From contig NC_079136.1 in assembly GCF_945859705.1 (NCBI RefSeq), forward strand, positions 83,886,867-83,950,866: DNA of 64,000 bases, read 5' to 3'. Below the pieces are notes generated by a model. The model was not told where the DNA came from. It saw only the letters and a program-made list of their open reading frames with translations, and did no database searches. The DNA comes from Episyrphus balteatus. Taxonomy: Eukaryota > Arthropoda > Insecta > Diptera > Syrphidae. How positions within the stretch are numbered: position 1 is the stretch's first letter; the number at the start of each line of letters is the position of its first letter. The translations under genes were made by a program, and so were the position numbers. Of the stretch, positions 26,046-39,953 are shown piece after piece.

Positions 26046-27148
26046 CTGAAAGAAAGTATATGTAACAAAAAGATGGAAATTATAATAATTGTCATTAATA
26101 TTTATTGTCAGTTGATTTTTTTTTTGTGTTAAGTCAAGAATAGGAAATTTTTCCCTCGATTATTTAATATTTAAGAATGTCAAGAGTTAATAATTTATCA
26201 ACAAAAAAAAAAAAGGAAAATGTCAATTATGTTAAAGTTTATGATTTGTAATGAGAGATTTATAGGGCAAATAATATTGTTTCGCTGAGAAAAAATTAGA
26301 GATTTAATCTTAATAAACGTTGTAGAGATCGCGAAGGCACTAATTATAATCACCTGGTGAACATATGGTGAAAGTTTAGGTAGGTATCCAACAACTGTTG
26401 GTATCTTACTACTTGCTCTTAATGGAACCCAAATTTATCTATCCAAATCGACAAATGTCAATATTTTTTAAAGGGCAAGTGTTAATCAGCAACTGAATAT
26501 TTTATCATTCTTTTTCGGAAATGAAGTAACAATTGACACAATGTATTTCTTGAACAATACATAGACATTTATTATTAAGCGTAGCAAAGGACCATATCTA
26601 CCCGAAATTTGTCCAAAAACCATAGGTATATCATCTATAGAACAACTGAATTTGGGTCATTGCGTCTTAAAGTGGCACTAAAATCGATTGTGGATTCACA
26701 GGTCAAATCTGTCACACTTACCCTTTTGGTGTAATATCCAACTTACATTCCAACTTCGGTAAAGGTATTCGGTACCTACCGAAGCTACAATTCAGCTTCT
26801 TTTAAACTTTAGTAAGGTGATTGGGCATGGAAAAAGGACCCTTCATAAAAATTGTCTATTAGAAGCTTAAACGAAGCTTTACCAAAAGTTTGAGATTTGA
26901 CAGATAGTTTCGGAAAAGCTTTTATAGCGCTTTAATACAATTCTTATCGAAATTATAGAAAGACCAACAAAAAATTCTTTTTTGATTAGTTTTGATTTGA
27001 TTTTAAAACACAAATTTCATCTTTTAATCTGAAATTATATATGAAAAACATTCCATTAGTTTTTAGTACAAAGTATTAATAAGTATGTCGTATCTACTTG
27101 CTTTAAGTCCACCACTCTATACCCACTAGATCATCTTAGAACTTTCAT

Positions 27149-27421
27149 TTACTTAATCAAAAACTTTATCACTTCAAATAGCAGAAATGTCAGAGCTAGA
27201 TTTTTCAATATGTCAAAACCAGAGAATGTCCGATTTAAATTATTTAATTCAAACCCAAAAAAAACAAAAAGAAAACTTGGTAATTTCTGTAAAGCTTCTA
27301 TATGTTTCATTAGTTTTGAAAGAAGATGCACATTACTGGTTAAAGCAATCCACAACCGTGCAGTGTGGTCGTGGAAAGAATCTCTGTAGGTATAAAATCG
27401 TACGCTCAGAATGTGCCTCAA
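27149..27421 (-). pseudogene. Possible LINE reverse-transcriptase C-terminal relic
   Basis: An open minus-strand stretch contains RFYTYRDSFHDHTARLWIAL, which resembles the F-x-RT-x-LWN-x-LP motif near the C-terminus of insect non-LTR retrotransposon ORF2 proteins. The Asn and Pro of the motif are not retained, and no neighbouring RT domains were recognised. Could be chance. Confidence 0.3.
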
Positions 27422-28685
27422 GGATGAACTGATTTAATCAATCGAAAATATAAGAGGCTGCTTAGCTGGAACAAAAATGTTCAGTTTCTACGAAGTAAGC
27501 GCCAATTATATTGAAGTTACTTTAACGCCAATTAACAGCATTGAGTTTTTGATGCGGTTAATTCTACATGGTTTCTGATTTTCCATCTTTCAACACAGAA
27601 TAGTAGAATAAGACAGATCAAAAAGCTGACGAAATGTTAGGTAGAAAAACAATTTTTCAGAATTATTGGAGGGATTTCTCAAGTGGCGTTTCCAAAACCC
27701 AAGAATTTCTGCAAAACATTTGCTCCGTCAGTCTTGTTTTAAGATATAAGGTGTTGGAAGAAAATTAATTAAATATGTACCTTGCATTATTAATATTCTT
27801 CTTGGAAACGACTTAGTATAATCCATTTTAGAAAATTATCTTGTATGGAAACATTCCACCTAAAAACAATTGGTTAATATTTCCTGTTTTGAAAGAGAAA
27901 CAAAAAAGAACAGCTAGTGTTGTAGGTACAGCGAAGTTATTGTCTTAGTCAGCCTATTATTTAACAAAGTTATATGAGTTTCCAAAGCTTCAAATCAATT
28001 TCAGTTCAGTAGACTTCAAAACAAGCATAAAAAACAAAATAAACAAACAAACTATAATTTATAACAACAAAATGGCCTCTTTCTACACCATCATCATAAA
28101 ACTCTTTTGAAAAATAACAAAAGAGACACTCGCACAATTTTAATTGTGTGCGAATCACAAGTTTATGGTTCTCATAGGGTTCTCGAGACTGAATCCTCTA
28201 AAACGAACGAATTTATTTGTCACCAATTTATTTAATGGATTCTCGATTATTCAATGGCAAAGACCAAGTTTTCTTATAATATAGCCTCTTAAGTCCTGAC
28301 AATATACATACATATTTTACTCCTCTCGTACTCTTTCCATAATCTTAATGGTTATTTTCTTGCCCATTTCACGAAGACTCTTGTTATTGTTGTTGATTCA
28401 TATCGTGGAGGACCCTTTTGGGTATAAGGGTTGGCAACATTTAATTAAACTAATTGTTTACTCGTTTTGCGTTTAGTTAACTGTCAGAATAAATAATCAT
28501 AATTTATAAATTGAAAACAAGAAACATTGAAAACCAAACAGAGATGAATTAAAACAAAAAAAATTATGTGCACGAGCGGTTTTGCACGTAGGTATATATT
28601 TTTTGCTTTTATTTATAAGAATGATCGAAAAGCTTAAGAGTGTAGCATTGTAACAGTTTTTTTTGATACAAATTATGCGTATGTA

Positions 28686-29200
28686 GACCAGTGCCGAAGC
28701 CTTCAAAATTGGGTGGGTTGAGTTTTTAATGGTAAAAAATGGTATATCTCGATTTCCGGCAAAACAACATTTCCTATGGAAAAAAATTGTATAGCAAAGT
28801 TGTAGGTAATAAAAAGATCTACAACTTTTTAATGATAAAAAAAAATTTCGAATTCAAGCTTTTTTCATTTTTTGCATTTTCCGAAAAAATGTACTATAGT
28901 GTACAGTGAAAGTAGATATTTCAACGAACAAAATACCTACTGACTTTTTGAAAAAAGCTGATATTTTGACACGTGAATTTTCTATTGAAAATTAGGGTGT
29001 TTTTTTTATATTAAGTCAAAATAAGGTGAAAAAATAAATATTTTAAATCAAATAAATTACAGTTTATTTGAGACATAATAAAGTAAGTTGCCACCAAATT
29101 TCGTAGAAAAAAAACTTTTTTTTTTGAAAAAGATAAAAATAAAAAACCAAAAAATCGTTTTTTTTTAATTTTTCACCTAAATTTTGAGGTAATGTTAACT
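28686..29200 (+). mobile_element. Diverged or partial copy of the 12.0 kb inverted-repeat element
   Basis: Begins GACCAGTGCCGAAGCCTTCA. It then shares TGGGTTGAGTTTTTAATGGT, ATGGTATATC, AACGAACAAAATRC and TTTTGACACGTGAATTTTC blocks with 11990-12560. The right arm is missing. Confidence 0.65.
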
Positions 29201-29282
29201 AAGAAATTGTATTAAATAAATGCTTCCTAGACATCTTTTCAATAAAAAAATTCTTACCAAACGAAAATAGGATAAAAGTATG

Positions 29283-29859
29283 TACATTAGGGTGTTCGTT
29301 TTTTTAAAATCAAGTTCCTAAGTGGAAAAACTGTTTCCAAATAATAAAAAAAAAACATCTTATAATTTTTTCAGATTTTTATTTTGACACTAGATGGAGC
29401 CATTTTTTTTTTAAATATAGACTTAAATAAAGAGGTTCTTATCTACATTGAACACCGTTTTCAAAAAGGTATAAACCATTTTTCTATTACCAGGGGTTTA
29501 GTCAGGACATGCATGTTTTTTTTTGGGTTGTATTTTATTTTTCATGCTATTTCATTCGCTTGTTTTAATAAAACATGATTACTTTTATAAACCTGGTCCT
29601 TTTTGAAAACGTTGTTTAATGTAGACAAGAACCTCATCAAACTATTTTGATTTTAGTCTACACCTAAAAAAATGGCCTCATAAGTCAACACATCAATATT
29701 TCAAATGATAAAAAACTTTAACCCTCTTTGGGCGCCATCTAGTGTCAAAATAAAAATCTGAAAAAACTAGAGGATTTGTTTTTATTATTTAGAAACAGTT
29801 TTTCCACTTAGGAACTTGATTCTCGAAAAAAAAACCTAAATAACGAACGCCTTAATGTA
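29283..29859. mobile_element. TIR MITE, TA target site, arms of about 120 bp
   Basis: Starts CATTAGGGTGTTCGTTTTT at 29285 and ends AACGAACGCCTTAATG at 29857, flanked by TA on both sides. The arms share AATCAAGTTCCTAAGTGGAA and ATTTTGACACTAGATGG. Tc1/mariner-type MITE by TSD. No coding. Confidence 0.75.
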
Positions 29860-30151
29860 CCTACATATTTAGGTACAAACAAGTTATGAAATTTTGAAAT
29901 TTGTATATGTTTCTATGTGACTTAACAAACTTGTACCTATAAAAAAAATAAGTTTTTGAAAATAAAAAAAAAAAATAAGTTGGAATACCTACTATTTTAT
30001 TACCATTTATTATGAAACACCTAAAACAAAATATTTCAAAAGAATTCAATGTCTCATTTTCGAGAATTTGATTTTTCAAAACAAAACTTTTTTTTTTTAA
30101 ATACAAAAATGCATTTTTGATATTATTTATTCAAGCTATTATTTATTCTTT

Positions 30152-30585
30152 TAAGAGCCGATTTTTCAATCTTCTAATAAACAGTCAGTTAACTGTTCGA
30201 TGAATAAATTTATTAGGCTCATAAACAATCGGATAACAACATTAAATTTTTCAATCAAGAATAATTTATTCTACAGAATAACAAAAAAAAAATTGTCAAA
30301 TTCAGAAATATTCAAAACTAAACGTCATTTTTATTTATAATTCTTTTTGTTTTCTTGTGTTCCTCTGTATTTTTGTCAAAATTATTTCAAAGCAGCTTTG
30401 ACAATTGACACAGTATTTTTATTGAAATTATTCCTCAGAATAATTTTTATTCGGCTCTAAAAGAAGCAGATAGTTCTATTCATAGGAATAAGCTATATCT
30501 GCCTGTTGAAAAAATGATTTTTTTCTCTATCAGGGGAATAAGTACTAACTGACTGTTTAACTGACTATTGAAAAATTGGCCCTAA
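30152..30585. mobile_element. PIF/Harbinger-like MITE, TAA target site
   Basis: TIRs GAGCCGATTTTTCAAT (from 30155) and ATTGAAAAATTGGCCC (to 30582) are flanked by TAA at 30152-30154 and 30583-30585. Internal AACAGTCAGTTAACTG and its complement continue the pairing. 428 bp, non-coding. Confidence 0.7.
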
Positions 30586-32122
30586 ATAGCGTTGAATTTT
30601 AGTTAGTTTTTTGGGAGAAATAAAAAAAAAACCGTTTTATATGAATTTTTTTTCAACAAAAGATAGATAGGAACATAATAATTATTCTTACTTACGGACT
30701 TACGCGACCCACTTTGTTTACATTCTCTTGATTGTACAATTTTACATACAATTTCTATAACGGAATTAAAAACTATTTCTTAAATTCAAACATTTACAGA
30801 CAAAAATTCCTGATAGATTTTAACAAGATTTCTGAAAAACCACGAAACTACATTGGCTCAAAAAGTAAAAAAAAAGACAAAAGTGAACATTTTTAAAACG
30901 TATTTTTGTATAGTTTTTCCGGGTGGAAAACTTAAAATAATTATGCAAAAAGCTTTATTTAATGCGCTTCTATTAGCTTCACTTATAACTAAGTAACTAA
31001 CTAACTGACTAACAATAATGTAATCAAATCTTGGAACTTAATTTTGACCAACTTCCAATTATCGTATCGAATTGAAGTGGTGTTTATATTCTCAAAAAAT
31101 TATGGAATTCATCAGTCACTAATATTGTTTCACAATTTTTAAAACCAGCAACGTTCATATTCAACGATTAACTGGGTAATCTGATAAAACGAGGAGTAAT
31201 AACTAAAGAATCTAAAGAAAAATAGTGAAGTTCATCCTCCATAAGTGGGCATTTAAACTTCCATTACTCTCCTACCCCACATTTTAATTTTCTGTACAAA
31301 ACCATTTTCATGTCACAATTGGCATTCCAATCTAGTGCTTCTGTTAAAATGTAACATTAACAAATTGCCATGCCACAAGCTTTTGTCCTGGAGTGAATAA
31401 TTAAATTATTCCAATTGAAGAAAAAAAAAAGTACCGCTCAAAATGAAGAAAAAAATAGAAATAGATGATTAAAAGTTTGTCGTGTACTGTTTTGTTATGC
31501 ACTTTGACAAGTGACAAAAAAAAAAATGATCGATGTTGTTGTTGAGTTGTGAGCTTAAAAAGCGACGAGCGTCTAATAGTGAAAACAAATGGTTAAAAAT
31601 GCAAATTTCGTTATTGCATTGTCAGTTACATATACGTAAATATAATATTACCTAATTGATAGTTGTTTGCACTGAGGTTATTAGAACAATTTCAAGACTT
31701 TTTCATAGAAGTTGATAGTAATGACGATAATAATCGCAAGTTTAATTAAAAGATACAATCAAAAAAGTTGGTGAAATGATGATCACTTAATGCAATCATT
31801 TTGCTAATTCACATAAAAACTACCTTTTCAAAGAATTACTCACGAGTGCTATTATTGGTTCCATTGAGTGACTTCATCTTCCTAGAAACCACAAGAGATT
31901 ATTGTAATACAATAACATTCTCAAAATCGTAGACCGAAAAATTGCGTTTCATCTCGATATGCCACCCCTAGCAAATTCAACAAAAGAAAACAAATATCCT
32001 TTTCTCGGATATTCTTAACTCAAGCACAACAATATAATATCCCTTTCAAAACTACTCAAGTCTAAAGAAAAAATAATATCCCAACGCGTATAGAGAACAT
32101 TCCAAATGTGTGTAATACTTAC

Positions 32123-32253
32123 ATTGTGTTTCCAAATAACTTTGTATGCGGCCGGATTAGCGTGAACTTTACACTCAAAATATACATCGTCGCCTTCTTC
32201 TATGTCTTCCGGATTAAGATTTGATCCCAGATCCAATTGCAATGTTGGTATAA
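32123..32253 (-). CDS. Side-family receptor, exon for first half of Ig domain B (probably Ig4)
   Basis: The acceptor is at 32254-32255 (pyrimidine tract then CAG on the minus strand) and the donor is GTAAGT at 32122-32117. The exon is 131 bp, phase 1 at its start and phase 0 at its end. It encodes 43 full codons. They begin with the domain linker IPTLQLDLGSNLNPEDIEEG, then the first Ig cysteine in DDVYFECKVHANP and the core tryptophan in YKVIWKHN. The EEGDDVYFEC-ANP-YKV-W pattern is a hallmark of the Side family and is the strongest single piece of family evidence in the window. The intron upstream is the longest here (22.4 kb). Confidence 0.93.
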
Positions 32254-33942
32254 CTGAAATGAGATTGTTAAGAAGACGATTACTTAAACGGATCTCTGTT
32301 TTTATTTTTGTATTTATTTTCTTGTTTTTTTTTTTTTTTTTTTTTAAGCTTAGGCAATTGCATAAGACGATTTGGTGGAGAATGAAATGAAAAGAAGAAA
32401 CAACAACAACAAAATATATATAAAAGAAAAGAAAAAGAAAGACGAAAGACATGTGTGACGGGTTAATCGATGATAATCTGTCTTAACATCGCCACAAAAG
32501 ATAATAATGGCTGACGAACAATTTATTTTAACGACAAGAGAGATGGTCTCGTTGCCAGCACTTGCCACCCAAAAAACGACACAAAAAGACTTTGATATAA
32601 TTTCTGTATGTCTGTATAAATGGTATTTGTATGGAAGCAGATAGAAATCGATTTAAGTCGAAAACTCAAATTGAATATATGGTACGATTGTCAATTTGAA
32701 TTGTAAGTATCTCTGTATAAGCTCCTAGTGTATGTGTGATGTAACAATCGAAATTAATTCAAATGCACGACTTTGTGGCACGTGCTTGTTTTAATAGTTG
32801 AAGTTGTTAGAGTCAAGACTTAAATAAAAAAATTGTATAAAAAGTTATAAATGTTTATGTACGAAAAAAAAAACGATCCCCCTACTCAGTTTCAAATTTT
32901 CGTAGCTTTTTTTGATTTGAAAAAGTTCAATTTAGAACTTTATCAAATCAAAAAAGGCTAGTTTATTTTAGTCTTGCTCACAAGACATCATCTCAGTCCT
33001 CGTCTTTATCACCAAAAACCATTAATTAATTTTAAGTGTTTTAAAATAAAAGTAAAACGACTTTAATTTTAAATGTTTTAAAGCAAAATCATAGTTAAAT
33101 CAGAGTTTAATCATCGTTTATTCAAATAAAAAAAAAAAAAAACTAAAAAAACTAATTTTATAATCATCTTCAAATTCCGATGTTTGTAAAACAATTGCGG
33201 AAACTAAAATAATACTTTTTCAGATTCAGATTGCGTAGACAATTTTGTAATGAAATATTTTGCAATCATGTAATTTCACTTAAAAGGAACTAAAAACGTC
33301 GTTTTTGACTTATTGAGATATTTTCAAATACGTGACGTGTTTGAGTAATTTTGACATTGGATTTGGAAATCGGAATCAGCACACACAAAAATCCTTTGAA
33401 AAAGGATGGTTCCATATTCATAGGTGATTTTTTGTTGCAGACAATTTTGTGTTGTATCAAAAATTTATTTATAATAAATAAATCACTTTTTTCACTTTGC
33501 TAAAAACATATTACATAAACAAATTTAGTTGATATCGGAGATCTAAAAAAACAAAAAAAAAACACTCGAGGTCAAACTATTTCCCCAAAAAAGGTTCATG
33601 GCGAAAAATACGTTGTTTTTTTTTGTTAAAAAAATAGCCAAATTTCAAAATACTCATACTAAAGCAATATGAGTACGAAACTGAACTATAAAATTATCAC
33701 TTACAGTTTTTTATTGTACAACTGACAGATTTAACTCATGACTCACTGGTACACACCAAACATCAAAAAATCATCTAAGCATACTAAAGGAATAAACACA
33801 ACGTTAAATATGATCAACGTTGAAAAACAAAACCTATACAAAAATTATCTTTGAATTAAAGTTGAAAAAATTTTGAAAAATATAAAAAAAAATATCAGAC
33901 TCAAGCTTAAGCAGCAATTTGTCAGAAGAATTATTTTCAACA

Positions 33943-34020
33943 GTGAATTGGCCTGATGGTGTGACTTGTAGTCTTAAAAAGCCAGGCTCGATCCCAAGTT
34001 GCTGACTTCTTTAATTTTTT
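33943..34020 (+). repeat. tRNA-like (SINE-type) sequence
   Basis: TTGGCCTGATGGTG resembles a pol III A box. GGCTCGATCCC, about 35 bp downstream, resembles a B box. The rest does not fold into a convincing tRNA, so a decayed tRNA-derived SINE is more likely than a functional tRNA gene. Confidence 0.35.
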
Positions 34021-37000
34021 TTTCAGTTGGACAAACGCTAATTATTTAACCAAGTGAGGCGGCTTAGCATTAAAAAACAGCTGAATCGTGCATTTTGTGA
34101 TAGAAGCATGAAATTAACATCATTGGTAGTACTCGATAAAAAAAATTATTTTGAGATATTGAGCCACCTTGTATTCGATCTGGAAGGGTAGATACAAGAG
34201 TTTTTCGTCTCTACGTAAAAAGTTATTGGACTTTTAATGAATAGTCTTTTACTTAAAGAGCAAGAATCAGAATATTACCAATTGGTATTTGAAAAAAAGT
34301 GGTAGGCTGATAAAATTTTGTAAGGACGTTTCATTTACAATATAGAAAGAAATAATAAAATATGTCCACCAAAAATATTTCGGGTTAAAGGGTGTTTTTT
34401 TAGGTGCTTTCATTTTTCATTGAGTTTTCATACAAAATAAAATTTTGAAGGATTGAGGTGCATAAGTAAAAGTATGGAAAATAATTGTGAAGTGTGTGAT
34501 AAAAGGATCGAATTAATAGGATTGTTAGTACAATATATAAATCTCATTTTAAGCTATTGGGCCACTTAATTGTTTACCTAGGAGGATGTTGTACATGAGC
34601 CATCTAAAAATCACAAATTTCACAAAAATTCATTTAATTTGCTTTCTGTGCATCATTATAAATACTATCGTTTTTGCTTTTGTATAGAATGTATTGTTTT
34701 AATTTATTTGATTGGATCAAACTAGGTTTTTTAAATAAATTTTTTTCATTGAAAAAAATAAAAATAGTAAGTATACGCCCGAGTGAATAATTTGAAATAT
34801 TTACTCAAAACTTTTAGCTTCTTAATTTTTTTTAATATGTATGTATATTGTATAATTTTTAAAAATAATTTTTTTTTGTCGACATCGTATCCATTAAATA
34901 AAAAAAAATTACAAAAATTGATTTCTTATTATTCCTACGGGATAAAATGCCTTTCATTTTGCATTAATATTGTATAATTTGTTTTTTTTTTTTTTGTAAA
35001 CCTTATATTATCAGAAAAAAAACAAAAAAGTAGTCGTTTTATGAATTAGTACCAAAATTCATTTCATTTCTTTCTAAGGACAGTTTCAGCTAAATCTTTT
35101 GCCATGAATAATTTTTTCAATTTAGTTCGACATAACATTTTTTTTCTACACCTTTTAGAACGGAAAATTCTACAGGAAACACACTACTTTTGTTAAACAT
35201 TAATAAATAAAAAAAAATTACACGTATCCTTTTTCAAGGACCTATTCTTACAAATATGTACAAATATGCATAGTTTTATATATAGGAACATAATATTCCA
35301 ATGATTTAACTAATATAACTAAGACTCTTGTGAATTATAATTTCATTTTTCCTCAAATCTCCTCCCTCTCTAGTTGATCCCCCATAGATGCTTGACAGTC
35401 GTGTGAGAGAGTGCACCATTAATTCTGATGATGAATTATTGATTAGTGCATTTTTGCAGTAGCAATCCGCAATGCCATCACTTTAATCTCACACAGACGA
35501 TGCAAAGCGAATGGAAATCCCTCTTTTAGGATCATTATAATGTCGTCTTCCGTTTGTCATTAATCTTCTTATATCGATGAGTTTAAGAAGTGTTGGCATG
35601 CTTTTCAATTCATATTATAGCACTCTCTCTCTCTTGTGAAGCAAAAGCAAAAATATTTTTCAAGGAGAAGAATATCGCATCTATACGAGTGTATACATAA
35701 GTTTTGAGAAATCAAATCGAATCGAGTTGAGTTGAGTTGAGTCGACCCAGACCTCATCTCCGATAACGATGAGAATCACACAATTTACCAAATCCTCTAC
35801 ACTCGATTGAATTCCATTTGAGTCTCTATACTCTCTTTCTCTGATGATGCTGATGCTGTCACCCTTCGGAAGAGCGATGATGAAGAAAACTATACGGTTG
35901 AAGAAATCCTTAGCCACAGAATACGATCATGATGATACTACATACATATATAAATACTTTATAGATATATTATGTTTGTGTGTGTGTGTGTATAAAACTT
36001 AAAGAAGGGCCGTGAAGAGAGCTTGATGGGTAAAAACCCAAGCAAGGACTAATTGAATTGCGGCAACTCTCACATAATTCACCACTAATTGCGTTATAAT
36101 TGATTAGATTTCATTTGAGTCCTATATAGAGGGTAGCTGGCTCTAAAGCCAGCCAAAGATTCATTCTATATAAATGTATGTATATTGCATGGAAGAAGAA
36201 ACCTTCGGTCCTATTTGTGCCACTGCCACCCTCTTGAAATCCAATTTCGATTTAAATCTCTGCCATGACAGTTGCTTCTCTCTGTTTCTCTGTCTGTGTA
36301 TGTCCTTGTCGTTCTTGTCATCGTCATTAAAGTAGCTCATTTGCTTTGAATTGAAACGTTGCGTTCTTTAGTTGTTTGGACACAAAAGACTTAGACTTTT
36401 ATATATATAATTTGGTAAACATTGTGAATGTGGATGGAACTTAATGTTTCCACAATCACCATCATCGTTGTCGTCGGCATCATCGTTGTCGTTGTCGTCC
36501 TTTGGCTGGTGGTCTTTTGTGTGTGAAAAATGGTATTCTCTATAGGGGAAATAAAAGAGTCGATGGTATAAAAAAGGTTTAATGTGTCATTTTAATCCAT
36601 TACTACATTAGTTTTGTAGTGTGATATATATGTAGTGTTTGTGCAGATGTAACACATATAGGATAAAAATAAATTCAAGTTTTAATAGCTTCGTGGGAAT
36701 AAATTGCAAGGCCATGGCGTGTTACAAGCACCTTATTATAAGTCATTTATGAACGTCATCTCAAGGATATTTCATTATTACAATATGTGTGTGTGGTATA
36801 GCTCCAGTTCATGGGTACTAGCAATTTCTAAAAGATAGAGGATAATTGCTTGATCTAATTTGAAAATTTATAACACGAAATACTAGTCTTGGAACACCTT
36901 CTGCAGTCAATTTCCCAATGGTCAATAATAAATTTTTAGTTGGTATACTCACTTTCCCAGTGAGATTGACTTGTACTCAAATATTCTAAAAAATGCTTAA

Positions 37001-39689
37001 GAAAAAATCTACAACCTTAAAACTATGCCCAAAGAGAAAGGAATGGCTGGCATTGGCAACACATATTGGATCTGGGAGCTATGAACAATTTAAAATGCCT
37101 AGACTATTTTTACAAGAATCAGCAGTCAACAACACTCTTATCGTCTAAGAAGGAAAAAGAAGACGAATTCAATTCTACCTCTCGTGATTAGGAGCTGACT
37201 ACGAGGTCAGACTTAACTTATCGCTTGATGACATAAAAAAAAAATACTCGGGCGTATACGTAATTTTTTTTAAAATTTTATTTATGTTTTTTTTTTTTAT
37301 TGAAAACATTTTGGGATAGTTTTGACGTGGAATCACATCACCGCAAAGTATTTCATACCCATTCTGAAAAAAATATTATTTAAGTTTCAGAAACAAATTT
37401 GTTTCAAAAATATCGGGTATCTTTTGATATACATACATAATTGGTTGGGGGTTTGGCCAACTTAAAATATATGCCATTGGTATTTTTGTCATCAGGAAGT
37501 CCAGGGCTACAGGATGCGACTTATTTTAGGTGGTTACAAAAAAGTCTAAAAACACATAAAAAGCGCATTATCGGGACAGTCTGCCATGAGTTTGGCCCCA
37601 CTTTAAATATCTGCTGTTGGTATATTTGTTATCAGTGAGTTTGTGACTGTGCTTACCCTCACTAAATCTATTTTCAGAAAAATGGTACCATGACCCAGAC
37701 TTTCTGTGGCATTCATATGAATCGGTTACCTCTCACGCAAGAAATCTTCTCCTGGCTCTTAGACTATGATGTTTTATGACAAAATTTCTGTTCCGAAAAC
37801 AATTAATTGATTTAAAGTCTCTGGTCTGTAACAATTCAGAAAAAGATTTTCCTCGCTTGATTTTGAGTAAGAAAAACTTAAACCCGATTTGTGATAACTA
37901 TGTTTTTTGTTCTGAAGTTTCTCATGAGTCTATTCTGATCTACCCTCCTGATTTGCAATTTATATAAAATTTGCATCAATTTTTGATTTTTCAAAATTTT
38001 GATTTTGAAAATTAATTTTTTCAAAAACTGTCTCATAAAACAGATTTATTTAAAATTAAAAGACGATGTTTTTGGCTTTACAAAAAGCACATTATTGTAG
38101 ATGTAACCGTTGATTTGTAATTTTAGAAGCCCCTCCCAGCTAAAAGGAGGGGGGGGGGAATAAAACTAAACCATAATGAACAGTTGTATGGTTTCCTCAG
38201 CCTTGCTTAGCTGGAGGTTTATGTTACAGATCACCAAGAAAAATAATCTTTAAATAGTTTTTAATATATTAACAATATTCCACTAGATAGGTAGGTACAT
38301 ATTTCTCAACAGATAGATTTGACATCAATCTCCTTATAATGCCTATATTTCATTAAAAAAAGATCATTGATGAAATCTCTATTTTTTAAAAAATTGTTCT
38401 ATTAATGATTTATATTTCATAAAAAAATATCATTTATAACATTTTCGTTGATATTATGACTTTATGAGTGTTTAAACTGAGTGTTGATGTAATTGCTACA
38501 GTTTTTTATTTTTCATCAACGTTGAATCTATCTTTGTCAGGCTTATAAATTAATATTGATGATTATCATATCTTCCCTTCATTTAAAACAATTTGTTTAT
38601 TATATTTTTTTTTTTCTTTTCAATTTTGCACTCAATTAATCTTCTCCCCAACTTGGAAGGTACCTATCAACCTATTATTCTTGGAAAAAAAAATCCACAT
38701 CGTGTCAGCTTAACTTAACAAAAAAAAAATTTCAATTAAGATATAATTACTGAACTTTGATGTTAAATATATCCTGGGGTAATGTTTTGTCCCTAAACCC
38801 AAGGAATATAATGATAAAATTTCAAAAACTTTCAAATTTTTTTTTTTTCCTTTAATGAATTCTCCCACCAATATTAAACTTATGTATAGATGGTAGCTAC
38901 TTCATTTTACCAACCACCCTATCCTATCATCCAGGCACCTCCTCCGCACCACATTTTGAAGTAAACAAAGTAAAAGGAGAAGAAGCAACAAAAAAAAAAA
39001 AGAAAAAAAAAGCAAATTGTCTTAAAGTATTTTCAATTAAGTGCTTGTGACTTTTCATTCACAGGACCAAACCGAAAGGATAAAATGCTTCTATTCAGTA
39101 TTCACTCGTGTTTTGTTATTCCAAGGCAACTCTGTCCTTAAAAGTTTTTCGTCAAAAAATAAAAACAAAAAAACAAGAAGAAAACAACAACAAAAAAAAA
39201 TCAGATAGAAGACAAAATAGTTTATCCACGCTTTTGTTTTCTAGAAACTGTTGTCGCTTGTCGCTCCTCATTGATATGCAAAGACTTTCAACGTTATGCA
39301 AACTTCAATTATTGTTTGTGCTATGGATGATGTACCTAGTAACAATTAAAGAGTATGACTAAGTCGCAAGGACTTGCACAGATTTATAATGTTTGAATTT
39401 ATATTGGTAATGAGAATGAAAATGAAAGCTCAAGTTCTTGACAATAATTTAGAATTAGAACTATTTTATCTATTAAAAGTCTAATTTTAAACAAATTAAT
39501 CTTAACTGAAGACCAAGTTTTCAGATAATCAATACTGGCAATAGAAATTCATACTGATGTACTACGAGTTTAAAGCTCGATTTTAAATCACGGTAAGTAA
39601 TTCTATGTCGGTTGATCTGTGTTAAATCTTGAAGAATTTACGTTAATATTATATTGTTTGTGTTCTCAGTTTATTTCTGTTAAGAAGTA

Positions 39690-39953
39690 AAGATATTGTA
39701 ATTGAAATTAAAAAAAAAGATGTACATAATGCAAATACAGAACTTTGTATTAAAAAAATAATTTCAATACAAAAGATGCTATTGCAAATACAAAAACTTT
39801 GCCTTGAAAATAAATATTTTTTGTGAATGCCAAAAATTGCATTAAAAAAAATGCTATTACAAATAAAATAAATTTGTTGACTAAAAATATTCAGTTCAAA
39901 ATGTTATCATTTAGAGTTAAATAGTTAAAATTATAAGAAAGTCGACGAATATT
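39690..39953. repeat. Decayed relative of the 12.9 kb TTGCAA repeat block
   Basis: Recurring AATGCAAATAC, TTGCAAATACAAAA and TTGCATTAAAAAAAATGC units, ending with AAGTCGACGAATATT. The last matches the central arm at 13244-13257. Confidence 0.5.

Larger units (their letters stand above)
26046..32122. other. 6.1 kb intron of the Side-family gene
   Basis: Phase-0 intron splitting Ig domain B. 26.1-28.6 kb has few inverted repeats. 28.7-30.6 kb holds three TIR elements or fragments. No host gene is supported. Confidence 0.7.

Noticed and set aside
32015..32452. Longer minus-strand frame around the Ig domain B exon
   Set aside because: Only 32123-32253 is flanked by consensus splice sites and shows family similarity. 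The Lys/Phe-rich extensions are intronic poly-A/T.
37441..37967. Two adjacent plus-strand frames of 63-65 aa
   Set aside because: No recognisable domain, no splice-site support, and the sequence has a locally repeated layout (GGCCAACTTAAAATATATGCC / GGCCCCACTTTAAATATCTGC). Probably decayed repeat.
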